Of a stretch of DNA of 64,000 nt, positions 28,731 to 37,144 are shown piece after piece. This DNA is from Rhodoblastus sp963748385 (GTDB lineage: Bacteria; Pseudomonadota; Alphaproteobacteria; Rhizobiales; Beijerinckiaceae). Position 1 is the stretch's first letter; the number at the start of each line of letters is the position of its first letter. The stretch is from NCBI GenBank assembly GCA_963748385.1, contig CAVVIQ010000020.1:248001-312000 (forward strand), written 5' to 3'. Both the position numbers and the translations under genes were made by a program. The notes under the pieces were generated by a model that was given only the letters and a program-made list of their open reading frames with translations, was not told the DNA's origin and did no database searches.

Positions 28731-29321
28731 CTATTTGTCGATCTGAGCAGTCGCCGATATGATATTACGTAGTTGTCGTCGCGCTGACTCAAGGCCAAAC
28801 TGCGTTTTAACAATGAATTGCGCGGACATTGTTTTTTTCCTATCTGGAATCTGACGACCTAACAGGCTGAGAAATTTTGCTTCATCCATCGACTCGCGCG
28901 ACAAGACGCGTTGGCGCTGAACTTCTTGCGGCGCCGATACGACCACAATGGCGTCGGCGCGCCGCCAAGCTTCCGTCTCGAACAGCAACGGAACGTCGAG
29001 CACAACGGCCTTTGCGCCTTTGTCTTTTCGATCACGAATGAATCGATCCCGTTCGCTTTCGACTAGCGGATGGATGATTTCTTCCAAATCGGCCATGGCC
29101 TTGGGATCGTCGAGCACCATCGATCCAAGGCGAATTCGGTCAATTCGCCCCTCCACCGCCGCGCCGGGAAACCGCACCGCCAGGGCGGCGGGCGGAGCGC
29201 CCGCATATAATCGATGAACGCATTGGTCCGCGTCGAAAACAGGAACGCCAAAATCCCGAAACATGGCCGACGCTGTCGACTTTCCCATTCCGATGGAGCC
29301 CGTCAAACCCAGAACGATCAT
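28731..29321 (-). CDS. coaE: Dephospho-CoA kinase
   Basis: Phosphorylates the ribose 3'-hydroxyl of dephospho-CoA, the last step of coenzyme A synthesis. The 196-residue protein opens with MIVLGLTGSIGMGKST, the P-loop characteristic of CoaE, and has the FDADQCVH segment and the LVESERDRF lid region. Its ATG at 29321 overlaps the aroE stop as ATGA, so the two genes are translationally coupled. An earlier in-frame start exists but would lie inside aroE and is not family-like. Confidence 0.94.
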   Translation of the reverse strand: MIVLGLTGSIGMGKSTASAMFRDFGVPVFDADQCVHRLYAGAPPAALAVRFPGAAVEGRIDRIRLGSMVLDDPKAMADLEEIIHPLVESERDRFIRDRKDKGAKAVVLDVPLLFETEAWRRADAIVVVSAPQEVQRQRVLSRESMDEAKFLSLLGRQIPDRKKTMSAQFIVKTQFGLESARRQLRNIISATAQIDK

Positions 29322-30166
29322 GTTTTCGGCCGCAGCAAATCCCGTTCGATCAAATCCCGCAGATCGCCCGTCACCTCCGGCCGCATCCCGAACCATCTCT
29401 CGAAAGCCGGCGCCGCCTGATGGAGCAGCATTCCCAATCCCGCGACGGTTCTCAACCGGCGGCGACGCGCCTCGCGCAGCAAATCGGTTTCCAACGGAGC
29501 ATAGACGATGTCATAGACAATAGCGTCGCCCGAAAGACCCTCCAATGAAATTTCCAGCGGCGGCTGTCCCACCATGCCGAGAGACGTCGTGTTCACGAGC
29601 AGCTTAGCCCCGTCGAAGGACCCGTGACCCATCGTCAATGTCCGGGGTTGAATTTTCCGAAATCCCCAACCTGCGATTTCGTCCGTCAATTGAGACATTC
29701 GTTCGGAAGATCGATTCACGATCGTTATTTCAGGAACGCCGCGCTTGGCCAATGCCGCAATCACCGCGCGCGCCGCGCCGCCTGCGCCGATGATCGCTGC
29801 GCGTTCACAGTTTTCAGCCCAGTTTGGCGCTTCCGAATCCAGATTCGCCAAAAAGCCCTCGATGTCAGTATTGTCGCCGAGGTGTTTGCCGTCATCCGAC
29901 CAGATCGTGTTCACCGCTCTGGTCTTTCTCGCCGATTCCGTGACCTCGTCGCACTGTTCGAAGGCGATCTCCTTATACGGCAAGGTGACATTGCCACCAC
30001 AAAATCCCTCAGCCTCGAACCCCCTCAAAAAAGAACCAATCTTCTCCGGTTCAACGGCTTTCGCGCAATATTCACCTTCGATTTGATATTTTTTCAGCCA
30101 AAAATTATGAATCAAAGGAGACCTGCTATGACCTATAGGAAAGCCGACAACGAAGGCGCGTTTCAT
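29318..30166 (-). CDS. aroE: Shikimate dehydrogenase
   Basis: Reduces 3-dehydroshikimate to shikimate with NADPH in aromatic amino acid synthesis. The 282-residue protein has the substrate-binding SRSPLIHN motif near the N-terminus, the catalytic lysine in NVTLPYKE, the catalytic aspartate in GDNTDIEGF and the NADP fold AAIIGAGGAARAV. I choose the ATG at 30166 (MKRAFVVGFPIGHS) with AGG five bases upstream, over ATGs at 30178, 30184 and 30208. It lies 42 bases after ppsR and overlaps coaE by four bases. In related genomes a maf gene often sits between ppsR and aroE; it is not here. Confidence 0.94.
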   Translation of the reverse strand: MKRAFVVGFPIGHSRSPLIHNFWLKKYQIEGEYCAKAVEPEKIGSFLRGFEAEGFCGGNVTLPYKEIAFEQCDEVTESARKTRAVNTIWSDDGKHLGDNTDIEGFLANLDSEAPNWAENCERAAIIGAGGAARAVIAALAKRGVPEITIVNRSSERMSQLTDEIAGWGFRKIQPRTLTMGHGSFDGAKLLVNTTSLGMVGQPPLEISLEGLSGDAIVYDIVYAPLETDLLREARRRRLRTVAGLGMLLHQAAPAFERWFGMRPEVTGDLRDLIERDLLRPKT

Positions 30167-30208
30167 ATTAACCTGCATTTCCATCGAGTTATGATTATCG
30201 TTCCTCAA

Positions 30209-31111
30209 CTAGCCTTGTGCGATGAACTTCAATCGATGATCGCGATAAAGATCCATGATCGCTGCCGCCGTTTCCTCGATCGAACGGCGTGAAACATCGA
30301 TAGTCGCCCATCCGCGCTGCGCAAAAAGCCGCCGCGACTGGTTCACTTCTTCGGCGACCGCATCACGATCGACATAAGAGGATTCCTGGTCCGCGTTCAG
30401 GGACAACAGCCTGTTTTGACGGATCTGGACAATTCGGTCCGGGCTCGCGAACAAGCCGATGACCAGAGGCTTTCTGAGATTTCCTATACTCGCCGGAATG
30501 GGGATGCCCGGAACGAGCGGAATATTGGCCGTCTTTATTCCCTTATTGGCAAGATAGATGCTCGTCGGCGTCTTCGAGGTGCGGCTGACGCCGAGAAGAA
30601 TGACATCGGCGTTTTCCAGATCGGTGGCGCTCTGGCCATCGTCATGCATCATCGTATAGTTCAAGGCGTCGATGCGCCTGAAATAATCCGCGTTCAAGAC
30701 GTGCTGAGCGCCGGGCTTCGGGCTGGAGGCTGGCCCGACATAGGACTGAAACAGCGCCAGCACGGGCGCCAGCACCGAAATTGCAGGCGCGCCGATTTCT
30801 GCGCAGGCCTGTTCCAGCCGGGCGCCCAGTTCTCCGTCCACCAGCGTGTAAAGCACGATGCCCGGCGAGGAGCGGACGCCGGCGATCACCCGATCCAGCT
30901 GATCGTGGTTTCGGATCAAGGGATAGATATGTTCAATCGAAGCCACGCCCTGATATTGCGCGGCGGCGGCCCGGCTGACGGTGATCAGGGTTTCACCGGT
31001 CGAATCGGACACCAGATGCAGATGGAAATAATTCCGGTTCACTGAGGCTGGGCTCCCCTGGTTTCTCGGCGCAATCGCCTCATTTATCCCCTGCTTTCGT
31101 TGATGAGCCAT
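30209..31111 (-). CDS. ppsR: PEP synthase / pyruvate phosphate dikinase regulatory protein
   Basis: Bifunctional kinase and pyrophosphorylase of the DUF299 family, which switches PEP synthase or pyruvate phosphate dikinase off and on by phosphorylating a threonine. The 300-residue protein shows the family start NYFHLHLVSDSTGETL after a short leader, and the P-loop-like GVSRTSKTPTSIYLA in the C-terminal half. Two adjacent ATGs (31114, 31111) can serve; the second has AGG at a better distance. First gene of the minus-strand run ppsR-aroE-coaE-dnaQ and divergent from hemE. No target enzyme gene is in the window. Confidence 0.92.
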   Translation of the reverse strand: MAHQRKQGINEAIAPRNQGSPASVNRNYFHLHLVSDSTGETLITVSRAAAAQYQGVASIEHIYPLIRNHDQLDRVIAGVRSSPGIVLYTLVDGELGARLEQACAEIGAPAISVLAPVLALFQSYVGPASSPKPGAQHVLNADYFRRIDALNYTMMHDDGQSATDLENADVILLGVSRTSKTPTSIYLANKGIKTANIPLVPGIPIPASIGNLRKPLVIGLFASPDRIVQIRQNRLLSLNADQESSYVDRDAVAEEVNQSRRLFAQRGWATIDVSRRSIEETAAAIMDLYRDHRLKFIAQG

Positions 31112-31461
31112 CATGCCTGTGAATATCGCCGCAAAATTCGGACAAGTCCAACCCAGGCTGTCGGGTGTGGGAGATTCCTCGGGAATTCTCAACAGCCCAA
31201 AAAATTGTATCGCTGGCGGACGGAAACCCACTGAAAATGGGAATTGTGGGCACAACCCGACTCCATTGGTCAGACTGATTCGAGCAACTTGTTAAAATTA
31301 TTGGTAAAAATTTGGTTAACTTTTTCCGGCTTTCATTGGCCTCGTATCGCAAAGGCGCCCTCCCGATCGGGGATGCGTTGTGTGGTCTCTGGAATAAGCG
31401 TATTCCCCGGTCTAAATACAAAAAACAGGATTCAGATTCTCTTTACAAGGGTTGGTCAGCG
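31112..31461. other. ppsR-hemE divergent intergenic region with origin-like traits
   Basis: About 350 non-coding bases. Five GANTC sites (CcrM methylation motif) lie at 31173, 31259, 31277, 31429 and 31435. A near-match to the CtrA site TTAA-N7-TTAA is at 31305-31319 (TAAA, seven bases, TTAA), inside an AT-rich patch at about 31288-31325. A DnaA-box-like TGTGAATAT (one mismatch, reverse) is at 31118-31126. In several alphaproteobacteria the chromosome origin is beside hemE, so this is a candidate origin, and it must in any case hold the promoters of ppsR and hemE. Confidence 0.4.
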
Positions 31462-32523
31462 GTGCGGCAGGGCGGCAATCTCATCCACGGCGTAAGCGGC
31501 AAGCCGATGCTTGCGGCCCTCGATGGCGAAAAAACCAAGACACGCCCGATCTGGCTGATGCGGCAGGCAGGCCGCTATCTCCCCGAATATCGCGAGATCA
31601 GAGCACGGGCGGATAATTTCATCGATTTCTGCTATTCGCCCGCTCTGGCCACAGAAGCCACGCTTCAGCCGATCAGGCGGTTTGGCTTCGACGCCGCCAT
31701 CCTTTTCAGCGACATTCTCGTCGTGCCCGACGCGCTCGGACAAAAGGTGGTCTTCGAGACCGGAGAAGGTCCCCGTCTGCAACCGCTCTCCACTGCCCAT
31801 GATATCGAACGCCTGCCACCCTTGTCTCTGGACCGCTTGTCGCCGGTATTCGAAACCATCGATCGCGTCCGTTCCAAATTGCCGGACGAAACGGCGTTCC
31901 TCGGATTTTGCGGCGCCCCATGGACGGTCGCCAGCTATATGATCGCCGGCCGCGGCTCGCCGGACCATGCGCCCGCCCGTCTCTTCGCCTATCGCGAGCC
32001 AACCGGCTTTCAGATGCTCATCGACAAGCTGGTCGACGCCTCGATCGATTATCTTTGCGCCCAATTTCGCGCTGGCGTCGACGCCGTGCAGATTTTCAAC
32101 TCGTGGGCCGGTATTTTGCCGGCCCACGAATTCGATCGCTGGTCGCTGCAACCGATCAAGAGAATCATATCCGGCGTGCGAGAACAGATTTCCGCCGCGC
32201 GGATCATCGCCTTTCCTCGGGGAGCTGCGAGCCATTACACGAATTTTTGCCAGATCTCCGGCGCCAGCGCCCTAGGCCTCGACACCGCGGTCGATCCTTC
32301 CTGGATCGCCTCCAATCTCGCTCCTGGAATCGTCGTTCAAGGCCAACTCGATCCCCTGGCGCTTCTGGCCGGCGGATCCGCGCAAACAGGTTCCGTCGAT
32401 CGGATTCTGACGGCTTATCGCGACCGCGCGCATATTTTCAATCTCGGACATGGCATCCTGCCGGAAACGCCAATCGACCACGTCGCGGCGCTGATCAACC
32501 AGGTGCGATCCTTCGAGGCGTAA
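31462..32523 (+). CDS. hemE: Uroporphyrinogen decarboxylase
   Basis: Converts uroporphyrinogen III to coproporphyrinogen III in heme synthesis. The protein has the diagnostic MRQAGRYLPEYR near the N-terminus, GFCGAPWTVASYM in the middle and the NLGHGILPETP ending. No ATG precedes the conserved region, so I use the GTG at 31462, which has AAGGG eleven bases upstream and gives 353 residues, the usual size; the frame stays open to 31312 but that leader (a TTG start) does not look like protein. The next gene, hemJ, begins one base after the stop codon, so hemE-hemJ are an operon. Confidence 0.95.
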   Translation: MRQGGNLIHGVSGKPMLAALDGEKTKTRPIWLMRQAGRYLPEYREIRARADNFIDFCYSPALATEATLQPIRRFGFDAAILFSDILVVPDALGQKVVFETGEGPRLQPLSTAHDIERLPPLSLDRLSPVFETIDRVRSKLPDETAFLGFCGAPWTVASYMIAGRGSPDHAPARLFAYREPTGFQMLIDKLVDASIDYLCAQFRAGVDAVQIFNSWAGILPAHEFDRWSLQPIKRIISGVREQISAARIIAFPRGAASHYTNFCQISGASALGLDTAVDPSWIASNLAPGIVVQGQLDPLALLAGGSAQTGSVDRILTAYRDRAHIFNLGHGILPETPIDHVAALINQVRSFEA

Positions 32524-32524
32524 G

Positions 32525-32950
32525 ATGTATTTGTGGATCAAAGCCTTGCACGTCCTGGCGATCATCTCCTGGATGGCCGGCATGCTCTATCTGCCCCGGC
32601 TCTTCGTCTATCACGCCGGCGCCGCGACCGGATCGGACAAGTCCGAAACATTCAAGATCATGGAAAGACGGCTGCTCTTCGGTATCATGAGGCCTGCGAT
32701 GATCGTGGCCTGGATCTCCGGTCTTTTTCTCGCCATCGACGCCGGATTCTTCCGATCGCCATGGTTTCACGCCAAGCTTCTGTTCGTCGGCCTGATGACG
32801 GTCAGTCATTTCATGCTCGAAAAATATCGCCGTGACTTCAGCCTCGACCGTAACGCGCGTCCGAGCACATTTTTTCGGGTCATCAATGAAGTTCCAACGC
32901 TCCTGATGATCTTCATTGTCATTCTGGTCATCGTCAAACCCTTCGATTGA
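32525..32950 (+). CDS. hemJ: Protoporphyrinogen IX oxidase HemJ
   Basis: Oxygen-independent-type membrane oxidase that makes protoporphyrin IX in many alphaproteobacteria. The 141-residue protein starts MYLWIKALHVLAIISWMAG, with conserved H9 in the first helix, and has four predicted membrane segments; a lysine in FHAKLLFVGLM and the ending EVPTLLMIFIVILVIVKPF (key residues NEVPT, VKPF) are family hallmarks. It is one base downstream of hemE and works in the same pathway, two steps later. Confidence 0.93.
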   Translation: MYLWIKALHVLAIISWMAGMLYLPRLFVYHAGAATGSDKSETFKIMERRLLFGIMRPAMIVAWISGLFLAIDAGFFRSPWFHAKLLFVGLMTVSHFMLEKYRRDFSLDRNARPSTFFRVINEVPTLLMIFIVILVIVKPFD

Positions 32951-33006
32951 ACAAACTGGCGTCGCCGTCGAGTCCGTCCTATCTCTGAATGAAATCGGAG
33001 GCTCTT

Positions 33007-35055
33007 ATGGACGCGTCCAATCCCTTGCTGACCGAATGGAGAACGCCTTTCGGCCTTCCCCCGTTTTCCGCCATTGAACCCGATCATTATCGCCGAGCTT
33101 TCGAAGTCGCTTTGCGCGAACATGAAGCGGAAATCGCCGCAATCGCCGACAATCCGGCGTTGGCGACCTTCGAAAACACCATCGACGCTTTGGAGCTGGC
33201 GGGCCAGACCCTGACCCGCGTCGGCGGCGTGTTCTGGAATTTGTCCGGGAGCAATTCCACCGAAGATTTGCGCGCGATCGAACGCGACATTTCGCCTGTT
33301 CTCGCGCGACATTTCGCCGCCGTTTCCCTCAATGAGCGCCTGTTCGCGCGTGTCGCGGCGCTTTACGAAAATCGCAACAATCTGGCGCTCAGCGGCGAAC
33401 AGGCGCGCTTGCTCGAGTTGACCTACAAGAGTTTTCTGCGTTCGGGAGCGCGGCTTACGGGCGTGGACCGCGCGCTTTTCGCGGAGATGGCGGCGCAACT
33501 GGCCGACCTGGAAATGAAATTCGCGCAAAATGTCCTCGCCGATGAAGAAAATTTCGTCATCGAAGTGGAGGAAAGCGATCTTGCCGGCCTTTCCGATATG
33601 GCGAAAGCGTCCGCAGCGCGGACCGCCAAGGACCGCAACGTTTCCGGCCCCTTCGCCTTGACCCTGTCGCGCTCGAGCGTCGAGCCCTTTTTGAGCTATG
33701 GCGTGAGACGCGACCTGCGCGAGGAATTGTTCAACGCGTGGATCGCCCGCGGCGAACATGACGGCGAGACCGACAACCGGCGCATCATTTCAGAGATTCT
33801 GGAGCTGCGCGGCCGTCGCGCGCGGTTGCTCGGCTATCGTACTTACGCCGATTACAAGCTGGAGCCGACCATGGCGGGCGCGCCGTCGGCCGCGCTCGAT
33901 TTGCTCGACAAGGTCTGGGCGTCCGCGCGCGCCCGCGCCGACGGTGAGTGCGCCGCGCTCCAGAAGGTCGCCGACGCCGAGGGCGCCAATTTCAGGATCG
34001 CGGCGCATGACTGGCGTTTTTATGCCGAAAAATTGCGGTTGCGCGATTACGATCTGGACCAGAGCGCGCTCTCGGCTTTTTTTCAGCTCGAGAACATGAT
34101 CGCGGCGGCGTTCTATTGCGCAGAACGGTTGTTTGGATTGCGTTTTGCGCCGAGGCCGGATCTACCAGGCTACCACCCGGACGTTCGTGTCTTCGAGGTT
34201 CTGGATCGCGACGGACGGCATCTGGCGATTTTCATGGGCGATTATTACGCCCGCAAGGGCAAAAGGTCGGGCGCCTGGATGTCGAATTTCCGCGGTCAAG
34301 GGAAATTAGGCGGCGAGAAACGGCCGATCGTCGTCAATGTGATGAATTTTTCCAAACCCTTGTCGGGACAGGCGACCCTGCTGTCCCTGTCGGAAGTGAC
34401 GACCCTGTTCCATGAGTTTGGCCATGCGCTCCATGGAATGCTGTCGGACGTGATTTACCCTTCGATAAGCGGCACGGCGACGCCGACCGATTTCGTGGAA
34501 TTGCCGTCCCAACTCTATGAACATTGGGCGCTTCGCCCGGAAATCCTGGAAAAATTCGCACTGCATCACGAGACCGGGGCTCCGATTCCACAAGACATGA
34601 TCGACCGCGTGATCGCGGCGCGCCATTTCAATCAGGGATTCGCGACGGTCGAATATTGCGCTTCGGCTTATGTCGATTTCCGGCTTCACTCGCGGCCCGA
34701 CGCGCCGCAGGATGTGGTCGGCGCAGAAAAGGACATACTGCGCGATGTCGGTATGCCGCAGGAAATCGTCCTGCGCCACCGCAGCCCGCACTTCTCTCAT
34801 ATTTTCGCCGGCGACGGCTATGCAGCAGGTTATTACAGCTATTTGTGGTCCGAAGCCCTCGACGCCGACGGCTTCGCGGCCTTCGAAGAGGCCGGCGACA
34901 TTTTTGACCCCGCGGTCGCCAAACGCCTGCACGATTACATTTATTCCGCGGGGAATCAGCGCGAACCGAACGAGGCCTACCGTCTGTTCCGGGGCCGCAG
35001 ACCGGAATTCGACGCGCTGCTTCGAAAGAAGGGCTTGGCGCGCCCGCGCGCATAA
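33007..35055 (+). CDS. dcp: M3-family oligopeptidase (peptidyl-dipeptidase Dcp-like)
   Basis: Zinc metallopeptidase that trims short peptides, probably in the cytoplasm as no signal peptide is seen. The 682-residue protein has the zinc motif HEFGH at 469-473 in FHEFGHALHGML and the downstream glutamate in FVELPSQLYEHW that completes zinc binding. Length and the N-terminal NPLLTEWRTPFGLPPF are typical of Dcp rather than OpdA, though the two are close. The ATG at 33007 has GGAGG six bases upstream, so it is preferred over the ATG at 32989, which lies before that ribosome site. Confidence 0.9.
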   Translation: MDASNPLLTEWRTPFGLPPFSAIEPDHYRRAFEVALREHEAEIAAIADNPALATFENTIDALELAGQTLTRVGGVFWNLSGSNSTEDLRAIERDISPVLARHFAAVSLNERLFARVAALYENRNNLALSGEQARLLELTYKSFLRSGARLTGVDRALFAEMAAQLADLEMKFAQNVLADEENFVIEVEESDLAGLSDMAKASAARTAKDRNVSGPFALTLSRSSVEPFLSYGVRRDLREELFNAWIARGEHDGETDNRRIISEILELRGRRARLLGYRTYADYKLEPTMAGAPSAALDLLDKVWASARARADGECAALQKVADAEGANFRIAAHDWRFYAEKLRLRDYDLDQSALSAFFQLENMIAAAFYCAERLFGLRFAPRPDLPGYHPDVRVFEVLDRDGRHLAIFMGDYYARKGKRSGAWMSNFRGQGKLGGEKRPIVVNVMNFSKPLSGQATLLSLSEVTTLFHEFGHALHGMLSDVIYPSISGTATPTDFVELPSQLYEHWALRPEILEKFALHHETGAPIPQDMIDRVIAARHFNQGFATVEYCASAYVDFRLHSRPDAPQDVVGAEKDILRDVGMPQEIVLRHRSPHFSHIFAGDGYAAGYYSYLWSEALDADGFAAFEEAGDIFDPAVAKRLHDYIYSAGNQREPNEAYRLFRGRRPEFDALLRKKGLARPRA

Positions 35056-35138
35056 GCATATTGCACTGCGGCATAAGGGCTGGCGACCAAGCGTTCTTTG
35101 CTTTCAGATGCATGGTTTGGCCGGATCAGGAGTCACGA

Positions 35139-36809
35139 ATGACGCAGATGGCGCAATCGATCCCGATGGAAGAATTTTTCGAGCTCGGCCGGGAGGCGGT
35201 CGGAGCCATCGAAGCCCTTTATGACCAGGCTGTCGCCAGCCTTCGCGCAAAGGTCGCCGAAAACGGCAAATTGTCCAACGCGGCGATCGAACGCGAACAG
35301 CATGCCGCACATGGCCTCGCCTGGTTCGCCACCTATGTCGAATCCCTGCGCGAAATGCTGGCCTATGCCGAGCGCATGCGGTCCGAGGGGCGATACGGAG
35401 AAACCGAGGATCTGCTGACCCGGATCGGCCTCGGCGAATATCTCGCGCAGATTTTCGGCGGCATCCCAATGAGCCAAGGCGAATTCATTCGTCTCGGCGA
35501 TTTCGGTCTAAGCCCTGAGTCGATTGCGCTCAAGCGCTCGCCTGCGATCGAGCGTCTGGTCGCCGCTGGAAATACAGCGCCAAATCGGGCCAGACTGGTA
35601 GATCTCATTGATCACGCGGCGGCCTCGGCGACCGTCGGCTCGCCCGGACTCGATGAGACATTGGAAGCGATCCGCGAGGAGATTCGCAAATATGCGGACG
35701 CGGAAGTCGTTCCCCACGCTCATGAGTGGCATTTGAAAAACGCCTATATCCCCTTGGAAATCATCGAAGGGCTCTCAGGTCTCGGCGTTTTCGGCCTGAC
35801 CATCCCGGAAGAATATGGCGGCATGGGGCTGGGAAAGGTCGCGATGTGCGTGGTGACCGAAGAACTGTCGCGCGCCTATATTGGCGTCGGCTCGCTCGGC
35901 ACCCGTTCGGAGATCGCTGGCGAATTGATTCTTTCCGGCGGCACGCCCGAGCAAAAGGAAAAATATCTGCCCAGGATCGCATCGGGCGAAATCCTGCCGA
36001 CCGCGGTTTTCACCGAGCCCAATACCGGCTCTGACCTTGCATCGCTGCGGACGCGCGCGGCGCGCGACGGCGACAAATATATCGTCAGTGGCGCCAAGAC
36101 GTGGATCACCCATCCGGTCCGCGCCGATCTGATGACGATCCTGGCGCGCACCAATCCGAACGAGCCTGGCTACAAGGGTCTGTCGATGCTGCTGGCGGAA
36201 AAGCCTCGCGGCGATGACGCCGATCCTTTCCCGGCCAAGGGCATGTCAGGCGGCGAGATCGAGGTGCTCGGCTATCGTGGAATGAAGGAATATGAGATCG
36301 CCTTCGACGGTTTCGAGGTTCCGGCGGAAAATCTGCTGGGCGGCGTCGAGGGCCAGGGCTTCAAGCAATTGATGCAGACCTTTGAAGCCGCCCGCATCCA
36401 GACGGCGGCGCGCGCTGTCGGCGTCGGGCAATGCGCCATGGAGCTGGGGCTGCGCTACGCCAAGGAGCGCATCCAATTCGGCAAGCCGCTGATCAATTTC
36501 CCCCGCGTCGCCGACAAGATCGCGATGATGGCGGTCGAAATCCATATCGCGCGCCAGATCACCTATTTCGCCGCGCGCGCCAAGGATGAAGGCAAACGTT
36601 GCGACCTCGAGGCCGGCCAGGCCAAACTGCTCGGCGCGCGCGTCGCCTGGGCGGCGGCGGACAATGCGCTGCAGATACACGGCGGCAATGGCTTCGCCCT
36701 GGAATATCAGGTGTCGCGCGTGCTGTGCGACGCGCGCATCCTGAATATTTTCGAGGGCGCGGCGGAAATTCAGGCGCAGGTCATCGCGCGGCGGCTGCTG
36801 GAAAGCTGA
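35139..36809 (+). CDS. mcd: Acyl-CoA dehydrogenase, probable (2S)-methylsuccinyl-CoA dehydrogenase
   Basis: A flavoprotein dehydrogenase of 556 residues. The last 390 residues are a normal acyl-CoA dehydrogenase, with the FTEPNTGSDLA flavin segment and a glutamate at about 539 in NIFEGAAEIQ at the usual catalytic-base position. The first 160 residues are an extra helical domain with HAAHGLAWFATYVESLREM, as in Mcd of the ethylmalonyl-CoA pathway, which oxidises methylsuccinyl-CoA to mesaconyl-CoA. That pathway assimilates acetyl-CoA in many methylotrophic and phototrophic alphaproteobacteria. The ATG at 35139 has AGGAG upstream. No other pathway gene is in the window, so the substrate is inferred from the extension. 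Confidence 0.82.
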   Translation: MTQMAQSIPMEEFFELGREAVGAIEALYDQAVASLRAKVAENGKLSNAAIEREQHAAHGLAWFATYVESLREMLAYAERMRSEGRYGETEDLLTRIGLGEYLAQIFGGIPMSQGEFIRLGDFGLSPESIALKRSPAIERLVAAGNTAPNRARLVDLIDHAAASATVGSPGLDETLEAIREEIRKYADAEVVPHAHEWHLKNAYIPLEIIEGLSGLGVFGLTIPEEYGGMGLGKVAMCVVTEELSRAYIGVGSLGTRSEIAGELILSGGTPEQKEKYLPRIASGEILPTAVFTEPNTGSDLASLRTRAARDGDKYIVSGAKTWITHPVRADLMTILARTNPNEPGYKGLSMLLAEKPRGDDADPFPAKGMSGGEIEVLGYRGMKEYEIAFDGFEVPAENLLGGVEGQGFKQLMQTFEAARIQTAARAVGVGQCAMELGLRYAKERIQFGKPLINFPRVADKIAMMAVEIHIARQITYFAARAKDEGKRCDLEAGQAKLLGARVAWAAADNALQIHGGNGFALEYQVSRVLCDARILNIFEGAAEIQAQVIARRLLES

Positions 36810-36832
36810 TTGCGGTCGGGCGCCCGCTTGAG

Positions 36833-37144
36833 TCAACGGTTCGGCGTCGCGCCATCGGCGCCGATCTCGCGGTAAAGCTTCGAGGCTTCAACGAAAGAGC
36901 CTCGTCGTTCGGAAAAGCCGATCACTTCCAGAACGAGGACACGGTCCCGCAGGGCGATTGTAACGACATCGCCCGGAATGACAGGTTTTGCCGCTTGCTG
37001 CGCGCGGACGCCGTTGATCCGGACGTAGCCGCTGGCCGCCAGTTCCGCCGCCGCCGACCGCGTTCTTACAACACGCGCATGCCAAAGCCATTTGTCGAGC
37101 CTTTGGCGGGATGCGGTCGATGTCGCGTCTTCCGCCGTCGTCAT
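36833..37144 (-). CDS. S4-domain RNA-binding protein (HslR-like)
   Basis: A 103-residue protein with an S4 RNA-binding domain (RLDKWLWHARVVRTRSAAAELA, key residues RLDKWLW and R-x-R; then GYVRINGVRA). In Escherichia coli the relative Hsp15/HslR binds stalled 50S subunits carrying a nascent chain and helps recycle them. The start overlaps the stop of the upstream CelD-like gene by four bases (ATGA), so translation is probably coupled. It converges with mcd with 23 bases between the stops. Confidence 0.87.
   Translation of the reverse strand: MTTAEDATSTASRQRLDKWLWHARVVRTRSAAAELAASGYVRINGVRAQQAAKPVIPGDVVTIALRDRVLVLEVIGFSERRGSFVEASKLYREIGADGATPNR

Noticed and set aside
31312..31461. hemE start at the TTG at 31312
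   Set aside because: The added 50 residues do not resemble HemE, and the GTG at 31462 has a usable ribosome site and gives the normal length.
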